A stretch of 56,199 nt of DNA from Glaciihabitans sp. GTDB lineage: Bacteria > Actinomycetota > Actinomycetes > Actinomycetales > Microbacteriaceae. This document shows, piece after piece, positions 28,665-37,794 of this stretch. The stretch is from contig JAODAO010000193.1 of the NCBI GenBank assembly GCA_025463465.1, positions 1-56,199 of the forward strand. Direction: 5' to 3'. The position numbers were made by a program, and so were the translations under genes. A model generated the notes under the pieces. It saw only the letters and a list, made by a program, of their open reading frames with translations, was not told where the DNA came from and did no database searches. Within the stretch, counting starts at the first letter, position 1. Every line of letters starts with the position of its first letter.

Positions 28665-29048
28665 TCAATCGGAGCTACGGGGAGCCACTCGCAGCGTCAC
28701 GCCGCGGGCGGCCGGCCCCACAACAGAGCCAACGATGCGGGGGCCGTAGCGGTCGTATTTTTGGTGATATTCAGCGTCGATATCGGCGTGGACGTTCGCG
28801 TCGGGCTGCGAGAATTCGACATCCGCCTCCACCCCGCCCGCCCGGATGCGCCCGGTACCGCTGGCCAGCGCCCGCCGGAACCAGGGGTTGGTCGAGCCGT
28901 AGGCGGAGCGGATGTAGATGTCATCTCCGGCACGCACGCACCAGATGGTGACAAAGGGGCGGATGGAACCATCTGGGCGGTTCGACGCGACCTGCAGTTC
29001 CTCGGCCGAGCCGATCCGGGTGAGTTGCTCTGCTGTCCAGTTGGTCAT
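28665..29048 (-). CDS. DUF2255 family protein
   Basis: A 127-residue protein recognised as DUF2255, a family with a flavin-reductase-like split-barrel fold. It starts MTNWTAEQLTRIGSAEELQVAS and contains the IRPFVTIWCVRAGDDIYIRS and GSTNPWFRRAL segments characteristic of the family. The function is unknown; related split-barrel proteins bind flavin or F420. It is divergent from the MmyB-type regulator at 29209 and is probably its target. GGAGACC precedes the ATG. Confidence 0.88.
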   Translation of the reverse strand: MTNWTAEQLTRIGSAEELQVASNRPDGSIRPFVTIWCVRAGDDIYIRSAYGSTNPWFRRALASGTGRIRAGGVEADVEFSQPDANVHADIDAEYHQKYDRYGPRIVGSVVGPAARGVTLRVAPRSSD

Positions 29049-29208
29049 CGAGGGTCTCCTTGGTCGGGTGCAGATCGTTCCGGTCGTAACACCGATGGGT
29101 GGGGTTGGTACCAGCTAATCGGCTTCGCGGGCTCGCATACAGGGCCTGTTGGGAGAGGTAATGGCAGGGCCTCTCTCGGCAGAGGGGTACGGCGTAAGGT
29201 TCCGTTCT

Positions 29209-30117
29209 ATGGACAACCACGCCGAGATTCGCGAATTCCTGGTCTCCCGCCGCGCCAAGATCACGCCGGCGCAGGCCAAACTGCCCGCCTACGGTGGCAA
29301 CCGCCGCGTAGCTGGATTGCGCCGGGAAGAGGTTGCCATGCTTGCCGGGGTCAGCGTGGATTACTACACCAAGCTTGAGCGTGGCAATTTCGGCACCGTC
29401 TCTGAAAGCGTTCTCGACGCGGTCGCCCGCGCGTTGCAGCTGCCGGAGGCGGAACGGGAACACCTTTTCCACCTTGCCAACGCCAGTGCCATCGTCCGCC
29501 CGGCGCGCACCCGCCCCGCTCCCCGCGCGGTGCGCCCTGGAGTGCAGCGGGTACTTGACGGGATAACTGACGCTCCCGCGTTCATCCGCAACGACCGTCG
29601 CGACCTGCTCGCCAGCAACGTCCTTGGCCGGGCCCTGTATTCGGAAATTTATGCGGGCGTTGACGCAGCCCGGCCGGCGAACACCGCGACGTTCCTATTT
29701 CTCAATCCACGCGCGCACGATTTTTTCCCCGACTGGAACAAGGCCACCGCAGACATCGTGGCCAACCTCCGCTCGGAGGTGGGCCGCAGCCCCCACGATC
29801 GCGGGCTGCAGGACCTGATCGGCGAGCTCTCCGCGCGCAGCGATGTGTTCGGCACCCTCTGGGCCTCCCGCGACGTGCGTTATCACGACAGCGGGTTCAA
29901 ACGCCTCCACCATCCGGTTGTTGGGAATCTCGACCTCACCTACGAGGTGATGGAGTTACCCGCCGACCCCGGCCAGTCGCTGGTTGTGTACGGCACCGAA
30001 CCGGGTTCCGCCAGTGAAACGGCGATGCGCCTGCTCGCGAGCTGGGCCGCGACCTACGATTCTGTCGCCGCCCACGCACCTGCGGCTAATGCCGCCGGGA
30101 GCGCCAGCGCGCCCTAG
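29209..30117 (+). CDS. XRE-family regulator with MmyB-type ligand domain
   Basis: A 302-residue regulator with an N-terminal HTH (about 15-75, including RREEVAMLAGVSVDYYTKLE) and a C-terminal MmyB-like domain (about 105-280) that in relatives binds a fatty-acid-like ligand. The ATG at 29209 fits the family start; the frame upstream to 29149 is not conserved. It is divergent from the DUF2255 gene, and the SDR-like gene follows. It is paralogous to the regulator at 33689 (SRRAKITPA/SRRARISPA, GLRREEVAMLAGVS/GLRRTEVAMLAGVS). The intergenic region shares GGTGGGGTT with that of the paralogue. Confidence 0.9.
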   Translation: MDNHAEIREFLVSRRAKITPAQAKLPAYGGNRRVAGLRREEVAMLAGVSVDYYTKLERGNFGTVSESVLDAVARALQLPEAEREHLFHLANASAIVRPARTRPAPRAVRPGVQRVLDGITDAPAFIRNDRRDLLASNVLGRALYSEIYAGVDAARPANTATFLFLNPRAHDFFPDWNKATADIVANLRSEVGRSPHDRGLQDLIGELSARSDVFGTLWASRDVRYHDSGFKRLHHPVVGNLDLTYEVMELPADPGQSLVVYGTEPGSASETAMRLLASWAATYDSVAAHAPAANAAGSASAP

Positions 30118-30177
30118 GCAACTCGCGCGGTTCACGCCATACGTTCTCCCGCTGCAGCCAACCGCGGCGGTACCGTG

Positions 30178-30855
30178 ATGAGTATGGATATTCAGCTGCA
30201 GGGTCGGGTTGTTTTGGTGGTCGGCGGGACGGGGTTCATCGGTTCGGCCATCGCTCAACGGGCCAGCGCCGAGGGAGCAACCGTGGTGGTTGCCTCGCGC
30301 AGCGCCGATGCCGGCGTCACCCTCGACGCGGGTGACGAGCGTTCGGTTGCCGCCGGCATCGAGCAGGTTCTGCGGGAGCACGGCAGGCTCGATGCCGTCG
30401 TAGTCACCGCCGCTCCCTCAGCGCAGACCCTCGACCAGGCGCGCAATGGCGACCCCGCCCAGGTCGCAGAGGCCTTCGACGGAAAGGCCCTGGCCTTCCT
30501 CCGGGTCGCCAACGCTGCCCTGCCGGTGATGCTGGCCGCCGGTTACGGCCGCATTGTGGGTATAAGCGGCCAGAACGGATTTGTCACCGGCAATATCACC
30601 GGCGCCGTGCGCAATGCCGCCCTCAACATCATTGGTAAAAACCTTGCCGACCAGCTCGCGGGAACAGGGGTAACGGTCAATACCGTCAACCCGGCGACGG
30701 TGAAGGTGGAGCCGGCAGCCGCGGTGGCTGCCGGTCAAGGCGGGGAGTCGTCGCCGGCCCAGATCGCCGACCTCGTCGCCTTCCTCATCTCGCCGCTGTC
30801 CGCCCTGTCCGGCGAATCGATTGCCGTGGGCCACCGGGTGCTCGGCGTGATTTAG
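30178..30855 (+). CDS. SDR-like protein lacking the catalytic Tyr and Lys
   Basis: A 225-residue Rossmann-fold protein of the SDR superfamily. The cofactor loop is normal (VVGGTGFIGSAIA) and a Ser occurs in GRIVGISG. The region expected to read YxxxK (as YSASKAAL) reads GAVRNAAL, with Gly and Asn in place of Tyr and Lys. It may therefore bind NAD(P) without acting as a typical dehydrogenase, or use another mechanism. GTG 30175, ATG 30178 and ATG 30184 are all possible starts. It lies just downstream of the MmyB-type regulator on the same strand. A strong hairpin follows before the convergent alcohol dehydrogenase. Confidence 0.85.
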   Translation: MSMDIQLQGRVVLVVGGTGFIGSAIAQRASAEGATVVVASRSADAGVTLDAGDERSVAAGIEQVLREHGRLDAVVVTAAPSAQTLDQARNGDPAQVAEAFDGKALAFLRVANAALPVMLAAGYGRIVGISGQNGFVTGNITGAVRNAALNIIGKNLADQLAGTGVTVNTVNPATVKVEPAAAVAAGQGGESSPAQIADLVAFLISPLSALSGESIAVGHRVLGVI

Positions 30856-30905
30856 GCAGGATGCGTTGGGCGACGCACGGGGCAATCCGCGGAGGCAACG
30901 CAGAA

Positions 30906-30932
30906 GGAGGTGGACCGGCCTGATCCACCTCC
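30906..30932. terminator. Hairpin between convergent SDR-like and ADH genes
   Basis: Nine-base perfect arms GGAGGTGGA and TCCACCTCC; the plus-strand side is followed within 11 bases by CGTTTTC. Probably a bidirectional terminator. Confidence 0.7.
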
Positions 30933-30953
30933 CTCGTATTCGTTTTCTCCCGG

Positions 30954-31991
30954 TTACGGCGTGACGAGTACCTTGAGTGCGCTGCGGTTATCCATCGCGG
31001 CGTAGCCGGCGGGAACCTCGTCGAGGCTGATGACGCTGTCGAAAACCTTGCCGGGGTTGATGGTGCCGCTCAGCACATCCGGCATTAGTTCTTCGATGTA
31101 GGCGCGCACGGGTGCCGGGCCACCGGTCAGGGTGATGTTGGGCCCGAAGAGACTGCCGAAGCCGATGGGTGCGTCCTCGTACTGGGGAACACCCACACGA
31201 CTGATCACACCGCCGGGCCGGACAACACCGAGGGCCTGGTTGTAGGCCTCACGATAGCCAACGGCCTCCAGCACCTTGTGGGCGCCGTGGCCGCCGGTCA
31301 ACTCACGAACCGCATTGACGCCCTCTTCGCCGCGCTGGGCGACAACATCGGTCGCGCCGAACTCGATACCGAGGTCGGTGCGCGCCTGGTGGCGACCCAT
31401 CAGGATGATGCGTTCTGCCCCGAGGCGTTTGGCAGAAAGCACCGCCATCAGGCCAACGGCACCGTCCCCGATGACCGTCACGATGTCGCCGGGTGTCACC
31501 CGTGCCTGCTTGGCGGCGTGGTACCCGGTACCGAACACGTCGGCGAGGGTCAACAGCGAGGGAAGCAGTTCGGAATCCTCGGAGACCGGGGCCTTCACCA
31601 GGGTGCCGTCGGCGAAGGGAACGCGGATCGCCTCGGCTTGGGCACCACCGATGTCACCGGCAGCCCAAAAACCACCGTGTTCGCATGAGGTCTGAAGGCC
31701 CTCCTGACAGAACACGCACGTGCCGTCCGACCACGCAAACGGGGCGACGACGAAGTCGCCCTTTTTCAGGGTGGCGACGTCGTTGCCGATCTCTTCAACA
31801 ACACCGATGAACTCATGGCCCATCTGGGCGCCGCCGGGAGTGTCCGGCATCGAGTGGTAAGGATGCAGGTCGCTGCCACAGATGCAGGAACGCACAATGC
31901 GCACGATCGCGTCGGTGGGCAACTGCAGGACCGGGTCGGCCACGTTCTCGATGCGCACGTCGCCGGCGCCGTACATAACTGTTACCTTCAT
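30954..31991 (-). CDS. Zinc-dependent alcohol dehydrogenase
   Basis: A 345-residue MDR-family enzyme that oxidises an alcohol or reduces an aldehyde with NAD(P). The catalytic zinc ligands appear in CGSD and GHEFIG. The structural-zinc lobe DGTCVFCQEGLQTSC has three Cys, with Asp in place of the first Cys, a variant seen in this subgroup. The cofactor loop is GDGAVGLMAV. The substrate is unknown. No other gene overlaps it; the DHA2 transporter lies 155 bp upstream on the same strand. Confidence 0.93.
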   Translation of the reverse strand: MKVTVMYGAGDVRIENVADPVLQLPTDAIVRIVRSCICGSDLHPYHSMPDTPGGAQMGHEFIGVVEEIGNDVATLKKGDFVVAPFAWSDGTCVFCQEGLQTSCEHGGFWAAGDIGGAQAEAIRVPFADGTLVKAPVSEDSELLPSLLTLADVFGTGYHAAKQARVTPGDIVTVIGDGAVGLMAVLSAKRLGAERIILMGRHQARTDLGIEFGATDVVAQRGEEGVNAVRELTGGHGAHKVLEAVGYREAYNQALGVVRPGGVISRVGVPQYEDAPIGFGSLFGPNITLTGGPAPVRAYIEELMPDVLSGTINPGKVFDSVISLDEVPAGYAAMDNRSALKVLVTP

Positions 31992-32146
31992 TTATTTTCT
32001 TCCGCTTCTTACTGGTTGTGTTGCAGCTGGTCGTGTTGTGGTCTTTGATGTGGGGCACGTCCGCTCCGCGTCAGCGGGTTCCGCCATGCCAAGGCAACCC
32101 CGGATCTGCCCAGGGGTGAGAGTCCCCGCTGGAAGGAGTACCGGCG

Positions 32147-33595
32147 TTAACTCCCAGCGCGGCGCCCGGCGGCGAGCGTCGCCGGCAGCACCAGGGCGAG
32201 CACTGTCGCCAGGCACAGGGCGAGGAAGATGCTGCCGGTGCCGAGGGCGGTGGCAACCTGGGCGGTGAGTGCGGCGGATACGCTGGCACCCGCCGGTGCC
32301 GCCGACGCGGAGACGGCGACGAGGATTCCGAGTCCGAGCGCCATTCCCAGCTGGTGGGCGGTGTTGACGAGGCCGGAGGCAGCCCCGGCATCGGAGGTGC
32401 TCACCCCGGAAATACCGGCGGCTGTCAGCGGCGCAAAAGCCAATCCCTGGCCGATGCCGATCAGCACCATCGGAAGGGCGACCGCCGACAGGTAGCCGCT
32501 GTCCACCGTAAGCGAACTCAACCACAGCATCCCCCCGAGCGTGAACAGCACCCCGCCGATCAGCGGAAGGGTGTTGCCGAAGCGGTTCACGAGGCGCGGG
32601 TTGGCCAGGGCGACCACAAAGTTCACGGCGGTCATAGGCAGAAAGGCGAGGCCGGCCTGCAGTGGTGAGAAGCCGAGCACCCCCTGCATAAATTGGGTGG
32701 TGAAGTAGAAGAACCCGATCATCGCGCCGAGGTAGAGCATGCGGGCGGCGTATGCTCCGCTGCGCTCGCGGCTTCTGAACAGCCGCAGTGGCATGATCGG
32801 CTGCTCCGCTCGCCACTCAATGACGACGAACAGGGCGAGCAGCACAACACCGATGATGATGGTGCTGATGGTGACCGACGCACCCCAGCCGGCTTCTGCG
32901 GAGTTGACGATGCCGAAGACCAGCGAGCCCATGCCAAGGGTGGCGCTGATGGCACCGAGGAAGTCGAAACGGCCGGCGCTGCGAGCGGTGGCAGGCAGGT
33001 AGCGGGGGGCCAGCGCGATCATCAGTATTCCGATGGGCAGGTTCACCCAGAAGCCGGCGCGCCAGGAGAGTGTGTCGGCGAAGGCGCCACCGATTACCAT
33101 TCCGAGGCTGGAGCCGATCCCGGCGGTTGCGGCGTACCAGGCGACGGCTCGGTTGCGGGAGGCTCCCGCGGCGAAGCTCGCCGTCAGCAGTGACAGCGAT
33201 GCGGGGGCCACCACGGCGGCGCCGAGTCCCTGCAGGGCGCGGGATCCGATCAGCCACCAGTCGGTGGGGGCGAGGGCGACCAGCACCGATGCGAGGGTGA
33301 AGATGACCAGGCCAGTGATAAAAACGCGGCGGCGGCCGAGGATGTCGCCGGCTCGGGCGCCGAGCAGCAGGAAGCCGCCGAAGACGAGAACGTACGCGTC
33401 CTGCACCCAGGGGAGTTCCGTGGTGGACAGGCCGAGGTCGCGCTGGATGCTGGGCAGGCCGGTGAAAACGATTGACGCGTCGAGCAGGATCATAAAGTAG
33501 CTGACCAGGATGATGGCCAGGATCGCGGTCGGGTGCGCCGGGCCGGTGGTGGGGCCCGTCTGCGTCGGGGTGATGGTGGATTGCATGATTACCAT
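32147..33595 (-). CDS. MFS transporter, DHA2 (14-TM) drug-efflux type
   Basis: A 482-residue membrane protein with about 14 hydrophobic segments. It has DHA2 hallmarks: ASIVFTGLPSIQRDLGLS in TM1, then motif A GARAGDILGRRRV between TM2 and TM3, and motif C GSSLGMVIGG. It probably extrudes hydrophobic or cationic compounds with proton exchange. The start is uncertain between ATG 33595 and ATG 33586. It is divergent from the MmyB-type regulator at 33689, 93 bp away, which likely controls it. A weak hairpin (about 32110-32133) sits before the ADH gene. Confidence 0.92.
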   Translation of the reverse strand: MVIMQSTITPTQTGPTTGPAHPTAILAIILVSYFMILLDASIVFTGLPSIQRDLGLSTTELPWVQDAYVLVFGGFLLLGARAGDILGRRRVFITGLVIFTLASVLVALAPTDWWLIGSRALQGLGAAVVAPASLSLLTASFAAGASRNRAVAWYAATAGIGSSLGMVIGGAFADTLSWRAGFWVNLPIGILMIALAPRYLPATARSAGRFDFLGAISATLGMGSLVFGIVNSAEAGWGASVTISTIIIGVVLLALFVVIEWRAEQPIMPLRLFRSRERSGAYAARMLYLGAMIGFFYFTTQFMQGVLGFSPLQAGLAFLPMTAVNFVVALANPRLVNRFGNTLPLIGGVLFTLGGMLWLSSLTVDSGYLSAVALPMVLIGIGQGLAFAPLTAAGISGVSTSDAGAASGLVNTAHQLGMALGLGILVAVSASAAPAGASVSAALTAQVATALGTGSIFLALCLATVLALVLPATLAAGRRAGS

Positions 33596-33688
33596 GCAAC
33601 CGTCCGGGCAACCGTTAAGGGAGTCCGTGCTGGTGGGGTTAACAGCAGTACCTCTCAGCGCGGCCAGTCGGGGCGTACCGTGGGGGCC

Positions 33689-34570
33689 GTGAGTAACCAA
33701 ACCGACGTCCGTGAGTTCCTCGAGTCCCGGCGGGCGCGCATCTCCCCGGCGGAGGCGGGCATTCCAGACTTCGGCGGCAAACGTCGTGTGCCGGGGCTCC
33801 GCCGCACCGAGGTAGCCATGCTGGCCGGAGTCAGCGCGGAGTATTACACCCGCCTGGAACGCGGCAACCTCAGTGGCGTCTCGGAGACCGTCCTTGAGGC
33901 ACTCGGCAGGGCGCTCAATCTGGATGACGCCGAACGTGCCCATCTCTTTGACCTCGCCAGGGCCGCCACCGTTGGTCCGGGTCGCACTCGCCGCCGTAAC
34001 ACCCATGCCGTGCGCCCCAGCGTGCAGCGCATCCTCGACGCGATGACCGGCGCGCCAGCCTTTGTCCGCAACGGCCGCCTCGACGTGCTGGCGACCAACA
34101 CCCTCGGCCGAGCCCTGTACTCCCCCATGTATTCGCGTTGGGACGAGCAGGTCAACCACGCCCGCTTCCTGTTCCTGAACCCCGCGTCGAAAGACTTCTG
34201 GCTCGATTGGGACAAGGCCGCGTTCGACACCGTCGCCATCCTGCGCCAGGAGGCGGGACGTGACCCGTTCGACCGTGCCCTGTCCGACCTGATCGGCGAA
34301 CTGTCCACCCAAAGCGATGTGTTCCGCACCCTGTGGGCAGCACACAACGTGCGTTTCCACCGCTCCGGTGTGAAGAAATTCCATCACCCCGTCGTCGGTG
34401 ATATCGAATTGTCGTTCGAGGGCCTGGAGCTCCCCGGTGACACCGGCCTCACCCTGCTCGCCTACAGTGCCGAACCGGGCAGCGCCTCAGAGGACGCCCT
34501 CACCCTGCTCGCGAGTTGGGCCGCCACGCTGCAGCGCGAGGACCAGCCCGTCCCCGCCGAAGAACACTGA
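33689..34570 (+). CDS. XRE-family regulator with MmyB-type ligand domain
   Basis: A 293-residue paralogue of the 29209 regulator: N-terminal HTH (VREFLESRRARISPA, then LRRTEVAMLAGVSAEYYTR) and C-terminal MmyB domain with FLFLNPASKDFWLDWD. The GTG at 33689 fits the family start; GGGGG lies just upstream. It is divergent from the DHA2 efflux gene, suggesting local control of efflux in response to a small ligand. A terminator follows. Confidence 0.9.
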   Translation: MSNQTDVREFLESRRARISPAEAGIPDFGGKRRVPGLRRTEVAMLAGVSAEYYTRLERGNLSGVSETVLEALGRALNLDDAERAHLFDLARAATVGPGRTRRRNTHAVRPSVQRILDAMTGAPAFVRNGRLDVLATNTLGRALYSPMYSRWDEQVNHARFLFLNPASKDFWLDWDKAAFDTVAILRQEAGRDPFDRALSDLIGELSTQSDVFRTLWAAHNVRFHRSGVKKFHHPVVGDIELSFEGLELPGDTGLTLLAYSAEPGSASEDALTLLASWAATLQREDQPVPAEEH

Positions 34571-34595
34571 AACGCGGAGGCCAGCACCCCCGAAA

Positions 34596-34638
34596 GCCAC
34601 TGGCACCCGCGGCACCCGCCGCTGTAGCCGGTGGTTTT
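34596..34638 (+). terminator. Terminator after the MmyB-type regulator
   Basis: Arms GCCACTGGC and GCCGGTGG with a 22-base loop containing a GC-rich inner hairpin, followed by TTTT. Confidence 0.6.
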
Positions 34639-34739
34639 CGTTATTCCTCGCGGGATGAGCACGGCGCCTATTGCGCAACCCAATCTTGACACGTAAACCT
34701 GTGCTTGACACATTGTCGCATCCTATTTAGGTTGGAAGC

Positions 34740-35369
34740 GTGAACCAGTCGGGAGCTTTCCTCACCGCATTCCTCGCGGCGGTCCAATCGCTGTCCGGGC
34801 GGGCGGCCCTCGCCGCGAATCGCCCGGCAGCCCTCGACACCGTCGCTCGTGCGGCAGCGTTGCGAACCGATCTTGACGCCGTACTCGCAGCACTCGTCGA
34901 CGATGCCCGTGCATCCGGCGCCACCTGGCAGGAACTCGGAACGATCTTCGGCATCAGCCGACAGGCCGCATTCCAGCGTTTTGGCCATCCCGTTGACCCC
35001 AGGACCGGAGAACCCATGAACACCACCCCGCTCGACGAAGCCCCCACGATCGCCACCGCCGTCTTCCAGGACCTCGCCGAGGCCAAGTGGCAGGCTGTCA
35101 CCGCCCGGTTCGATGAACGTATGACGGCGGGCCTCGACGCCGATGCACTCGCCGCGGCGTGGGCGCAGGTCATCGGCACCGTGGGTGCCTTCGATGAAGC
35201 GAAGGCACCTGTCGCCACCCGCGCAGCCGATGTCACCGTGGTGGATGTCCCGCTGAGGTTCGAAGCGGGCGAGATGGTGGGACGTCTCGCGGTGCGAGAC
35301 GACGGCACAATCGCCGGGCTGTTTATCCTCGACCCCGCGGCCGCCACCGGGTCGGAGGCCACAAAATGA
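34740..35369 (+). CDS. HTH protein with DUF3887 domain
   Basis: A 209-residue protein. The N-terminal 85 residues include a helix-turn-helix (TWQELGTIFGISRQAAFQRF, about 62-81). The C-terminal half, from about 105, is a DUF3887/NTF2-like domain (LAEAKWQAVTARFDERM) known from secreted or ligand-binding proteins of unknown function. The stop overlaps the CPBP protease start by four bases, so the pair is translationally coupled. It could sense a ligand and regulate itself and the protease; this is inference. The GTG at 34740 starts about 170 bp after the regulator stop. Confidence 0.85.
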   Translation: MNQSGAFLTAFLAAVQSLSGRAALAANRPAALDTVARAAALRTDLDAVLAALVDDARASGATWQELGTIFGISRQAAFQRFGHPVDPRTGEPMNTTPLDEAPTIATAVFQDLAEAKWQAVTARFDERMTAGLDADALAAAWAQVIGTVGAFDEAKAPVATRAADVTVVDVPLRFEAGEMVGRLAVRDDGTIAGLFILDPAAATGSEATK

Positions 35370-36385
35370 CCGAGCCAGCACCGCAGCCGGTACCGCAGCC
35401 AGCGACCGAGCAAGTCCCCGAACCGGAGAATCGACCGGCCAGCGTTCCCTGGGTCGCGGTCACCGTTTTTGTGATCATCTCGTTCGGCCTGGCCTGGCTG
35501 TGCTCGCTGCCCCTCTGGCTGGACGGCGGGCTCGGCAACCCCCTCGTTCCCGTGCTGCTCCCGCTGACGATGTTCACCCCGGCCGTGGCAGCCCTCATTG
35601 TGGTGCTTTTTGTGCAGCGCCCCCGACCGCGCTCGATCGCCCAGTACCTCGGTGTGAGCCCGTTCCGGCCGGCACGACGCATCATCTACATCGCCCTCAT
35701 CGGCCTGTTCGGCAGTGTTCTTGTGTCGGTGCTCTCCGTTTTCCTCGCCGCCGCCACCGGGGCGATCCAACTCGACCTGGTCAATTTCTCCAGTTTCGCG
35801 CAGACGATTAACGAGCAGCTCACTGCGGCCGGTGTCGGCAGCCTGCCGATCCCCATCGGTGCGCTCGTCGCCATCCAGCTCGTCTCCATCCCGTTCGCCG
35901 CCTTTATCAATTCCCTCCTGTCGGTGGGCGAAGAGATTGGCTGGCGCGGCTGGTTGCTGCCCAGCCTGCTACCGCTCGGCACCTGGCCGGCCCTGCTGGC
36001 CAGCGGTGCGCTCTGGGGACTCTGGCACTCCCCACTCATCCTGCTCGGCTACAACTTCAATCAGCCGAACCTGCTCGGCGTGCTGATGATGACCGTCGGC
36101 TGCACCGCGTACGGAGTGCTGATCGGCTGGCTCCGGCTGCGCTCCGGATCGGTCTGGCCGTCGGTGCTCGCGCACGGCGCCTTCAACGCCTCCGCCGGCA
36201 TTGGACTGCTGCTGCTGGCCGCCGGCAGCACCCCGACGGCGTTCTCCCTTCTCCCGCTGGGCTGGCCGGGATGGGTGGTCTGCGCCGTGCTGGCAATTGT
36301 GCTCGTGCTAACCGGCCAGTTCAGGAAGCAGCCGTCGCTCGTCCGTAAAACCGCACCGAAGACGCCGGCGGCAACCCCGCAGTAG
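35366..36385 (+). CDS. CPBP family intramembrane metalloprotease
   Basis: A 339-residue membrane protein of the CPBP/CaaX protease-like family, with a disordered Pro/Gln N-terminus and about eight hydrophobic helices. The active-site motif EEIGWRGWL and the paired GLWHSP His motif are present, followed by a third block GVLIGWLRLRSGSVWPSVLAHGAFN. These proteases cut membrane or prenylated proteins, or act in bacteriocin immunity; the substrate here is unknown. It is coupled to the HTH-DUF3887 gene and converges on the M20 gene with only 9 bp between stops. Confidence 0.92.
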   Translation: MTEPAPQPVPQPATEQVPEPENRPASVPWVAVTVFVIISFGLAWLCSLPLWLDGGLGNPLVPVLLPLTMFTPAVAALIVVLFVQRPRPRSIAQYLGVSPFRPARRIIYIALIGLFGSVLVSVLSVFLAAATGAIQLDLVNFSSFAQTINEQLTAAGVGSLPIPIGALVAIQLVSIPFAAFINSLLSVGEEIGWRGWLLPSLLPLGTWPALLASGALWGLWHSPLILLGYNFNQPNLLGVLMMTVGCTAYGVLIGWLRLRSGSVWPSVLAHGAFNASAGIGLLLLAAGSTPTAFSLLPLGWPGWVVCAVLAIVLVLTGQFRKQPSLVRKTAPKTPAATPQ

Positions 36386-36394
36386 CCCGGGCGT

Positions 36395-37756
36395 CTACGG
36401 CTGCCGGCCGAGAAACTCCCGCACCACGTAGTCGAGCGCCGTCACCGTCAGGTCGATCGACTCGAGATCGATGCGCTCGTTGTGGCCATGGAACAGCTGG
36501 CGAAACATTCCGTAGTTCCAGCGTTCGCTGAGCACCCCGAAGCCATACGCCGGCACCCCGCGCCGCCGGTAGAACCGGCCGTCGGTACCACCAACACCCA
36601 TCATCGGCAGCAGGTCTCCATCCGGGTAGGCGCGTTTCACCGCGCCGCGGAGCACGTCGAACAGCGGGGTGTCCGTTGGGGAGACGGTTGACTCGCCCAA
36701 CTGGTCGCCCTCGATGCTGATGTTCTCCATCAGGTCTCCCAGGGCCTCGCGCAGGTAGCCTTCCACGTCCGCCGCCGACACGTCGGGGAGGATACGGATG
36801 TCGAGAACGACGGATGCTTCGCCGGGGATCACATTGGACTTCTCGCCCGCGTGCACCATGTTCGGCGAGATGGTGGTGTGGGCAGAGGCGTGGGCGAAAC
36901 CCGCCAGCGCCCCCACACCGGGGAGGCCGTCATAAAACCGGTCGGCGTCGACGAGGTCGGCCTGGGTACGCTGGTCCAGTTCGAGGGCCTCGACGTAACG
37001 GCGCCACTGCGGGGTGATCACCGTCGGCGCCCGGAACAGCGAGATGCGGCGGACCGCCTCTGCGGCGATCACCGCGGCGTTGTGTGCACCCCACGGCGCC
37101 GATCCGTGGCCGGGCGTTCCGGTGACGCGCAGGGTCCGGCCGGCGGCACCCTTCTCACCGATCATCACGCTGATGCCGGGGGCCGAGCCCGCTGGGGCGC
37201 CACCGGATTCGGTGAGCACGTAGTCGGCATCGATGAGGTCGAGCCGGTTCCTGGTCAGCCAGTCCACCCCGAGCGAGCTGCCGTTCTCCTCGTCGGCGAC
37301 GGCGGCGAAGATGAGGTCACCGCGCGGCCGGAACGACCCGGGGCCGGCGGTGCCCTGCGCGATGGCGCGGGTCACCACGGCGTACGAGGCGGTGAGGTTC
37401 AGCATGTCGATGGCGCCGCGGCCCCAGAGGACACCGTCGGTGACGTCGGCGGCGAAGGGGTCGTGCTCCCAGCCGGCGGGTTCCACCGGGACAACATCCG
37501 TGTGGCCAACGAGTGCCAGCGACGGCGCGGTGGGGTCGGTGCCCTCGATGCGCACGATCAGCGACGCCCGCTCCGGATGGGGTTCCACCACAACGCCCTC
37601 AACCCCGGAGCCTTCGAAGAAGCTCTGCAGGGTTCTCACGGTACGTATCTCATGGCCGGAGTCCGGCGAGCCGTCGTTCACACACCGGTTGCGGATAAGG
37701 GCCTGCAAAAGTTCGGTCGTCTGGCCCGCCAGCGAACCCCCGTGGTGTGTACTCAT
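36395..37756 (-). CDS. M20/M25/M40 family metallopeptidase
   Basis: A 453-residue cytosolic di-zinc hydrolase, probably a dipeptidase, deacylase or succinyl-diaminopimelate-desuccinylase-like enzyme. Motifs: GHTDVVPV (His85, Asp87), GRGAIDM (Asp117) and DEENGSS (Glu156 as base, Glu157 as ligand), then GGTDGRFYRRRG near the C-terminus. A dimerisation domain sits between about 200 and 330. The exact substrate cannot be read from sequence. The ATG at 37756 lies about 100 bp downstream of a small upstream gene, with a long inverted repeat in the gap. Confidence 0.92.
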   Translation of the reverse strand: MSTHHGGSLAGQTTELLQALIRNRCVNDGSPDSGHEIRTVRTLQSFFEGSGVEGVVVEPHPERASLIVRIEGTDPTAPSLALVGHTDVVPVEPAGWEHDPFAADVTDGVLWGRGAIDMLNLTASYAVVTRAIAQGTAGPGSFRPRGDLIFAAVADEENGSSLGVDWLTRNRLDLIDADYVLTESGGAPAGSAPGISVMIGEKGAAGRTLRVTGTPGHGSAPWGAHNAAVIAAEAVRRISLFRAPTVITPQWRRYVEALELDQRTQADLVDADRFYDGLPGVGALAGFAHASAHTTISPNMVHAGEKSNVIPGEASVVLDIRILPDVSAADVEGYLREALGDLMENISIEGDQLGESTVSPTDTPLFDVLRGAVKRAYPDGDLLPMMGVGGTDGRFYRRRGVPAYGFGVLSERWNYGMFRQLFHGHNERIDLESIDLTVTALDYVVREFLGRQP

Positions 37757-37794
37757 TGTCCAAGCTAGTCACAACGTGCGCCGAAAACGAAGTC

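Noticed and set aside
32817-33611. Open minus frame rich in Pro/Arg/His inside the DHA2 gene
   Set aside because: Out-of-frame translation of the transporter; no membrane pattern.
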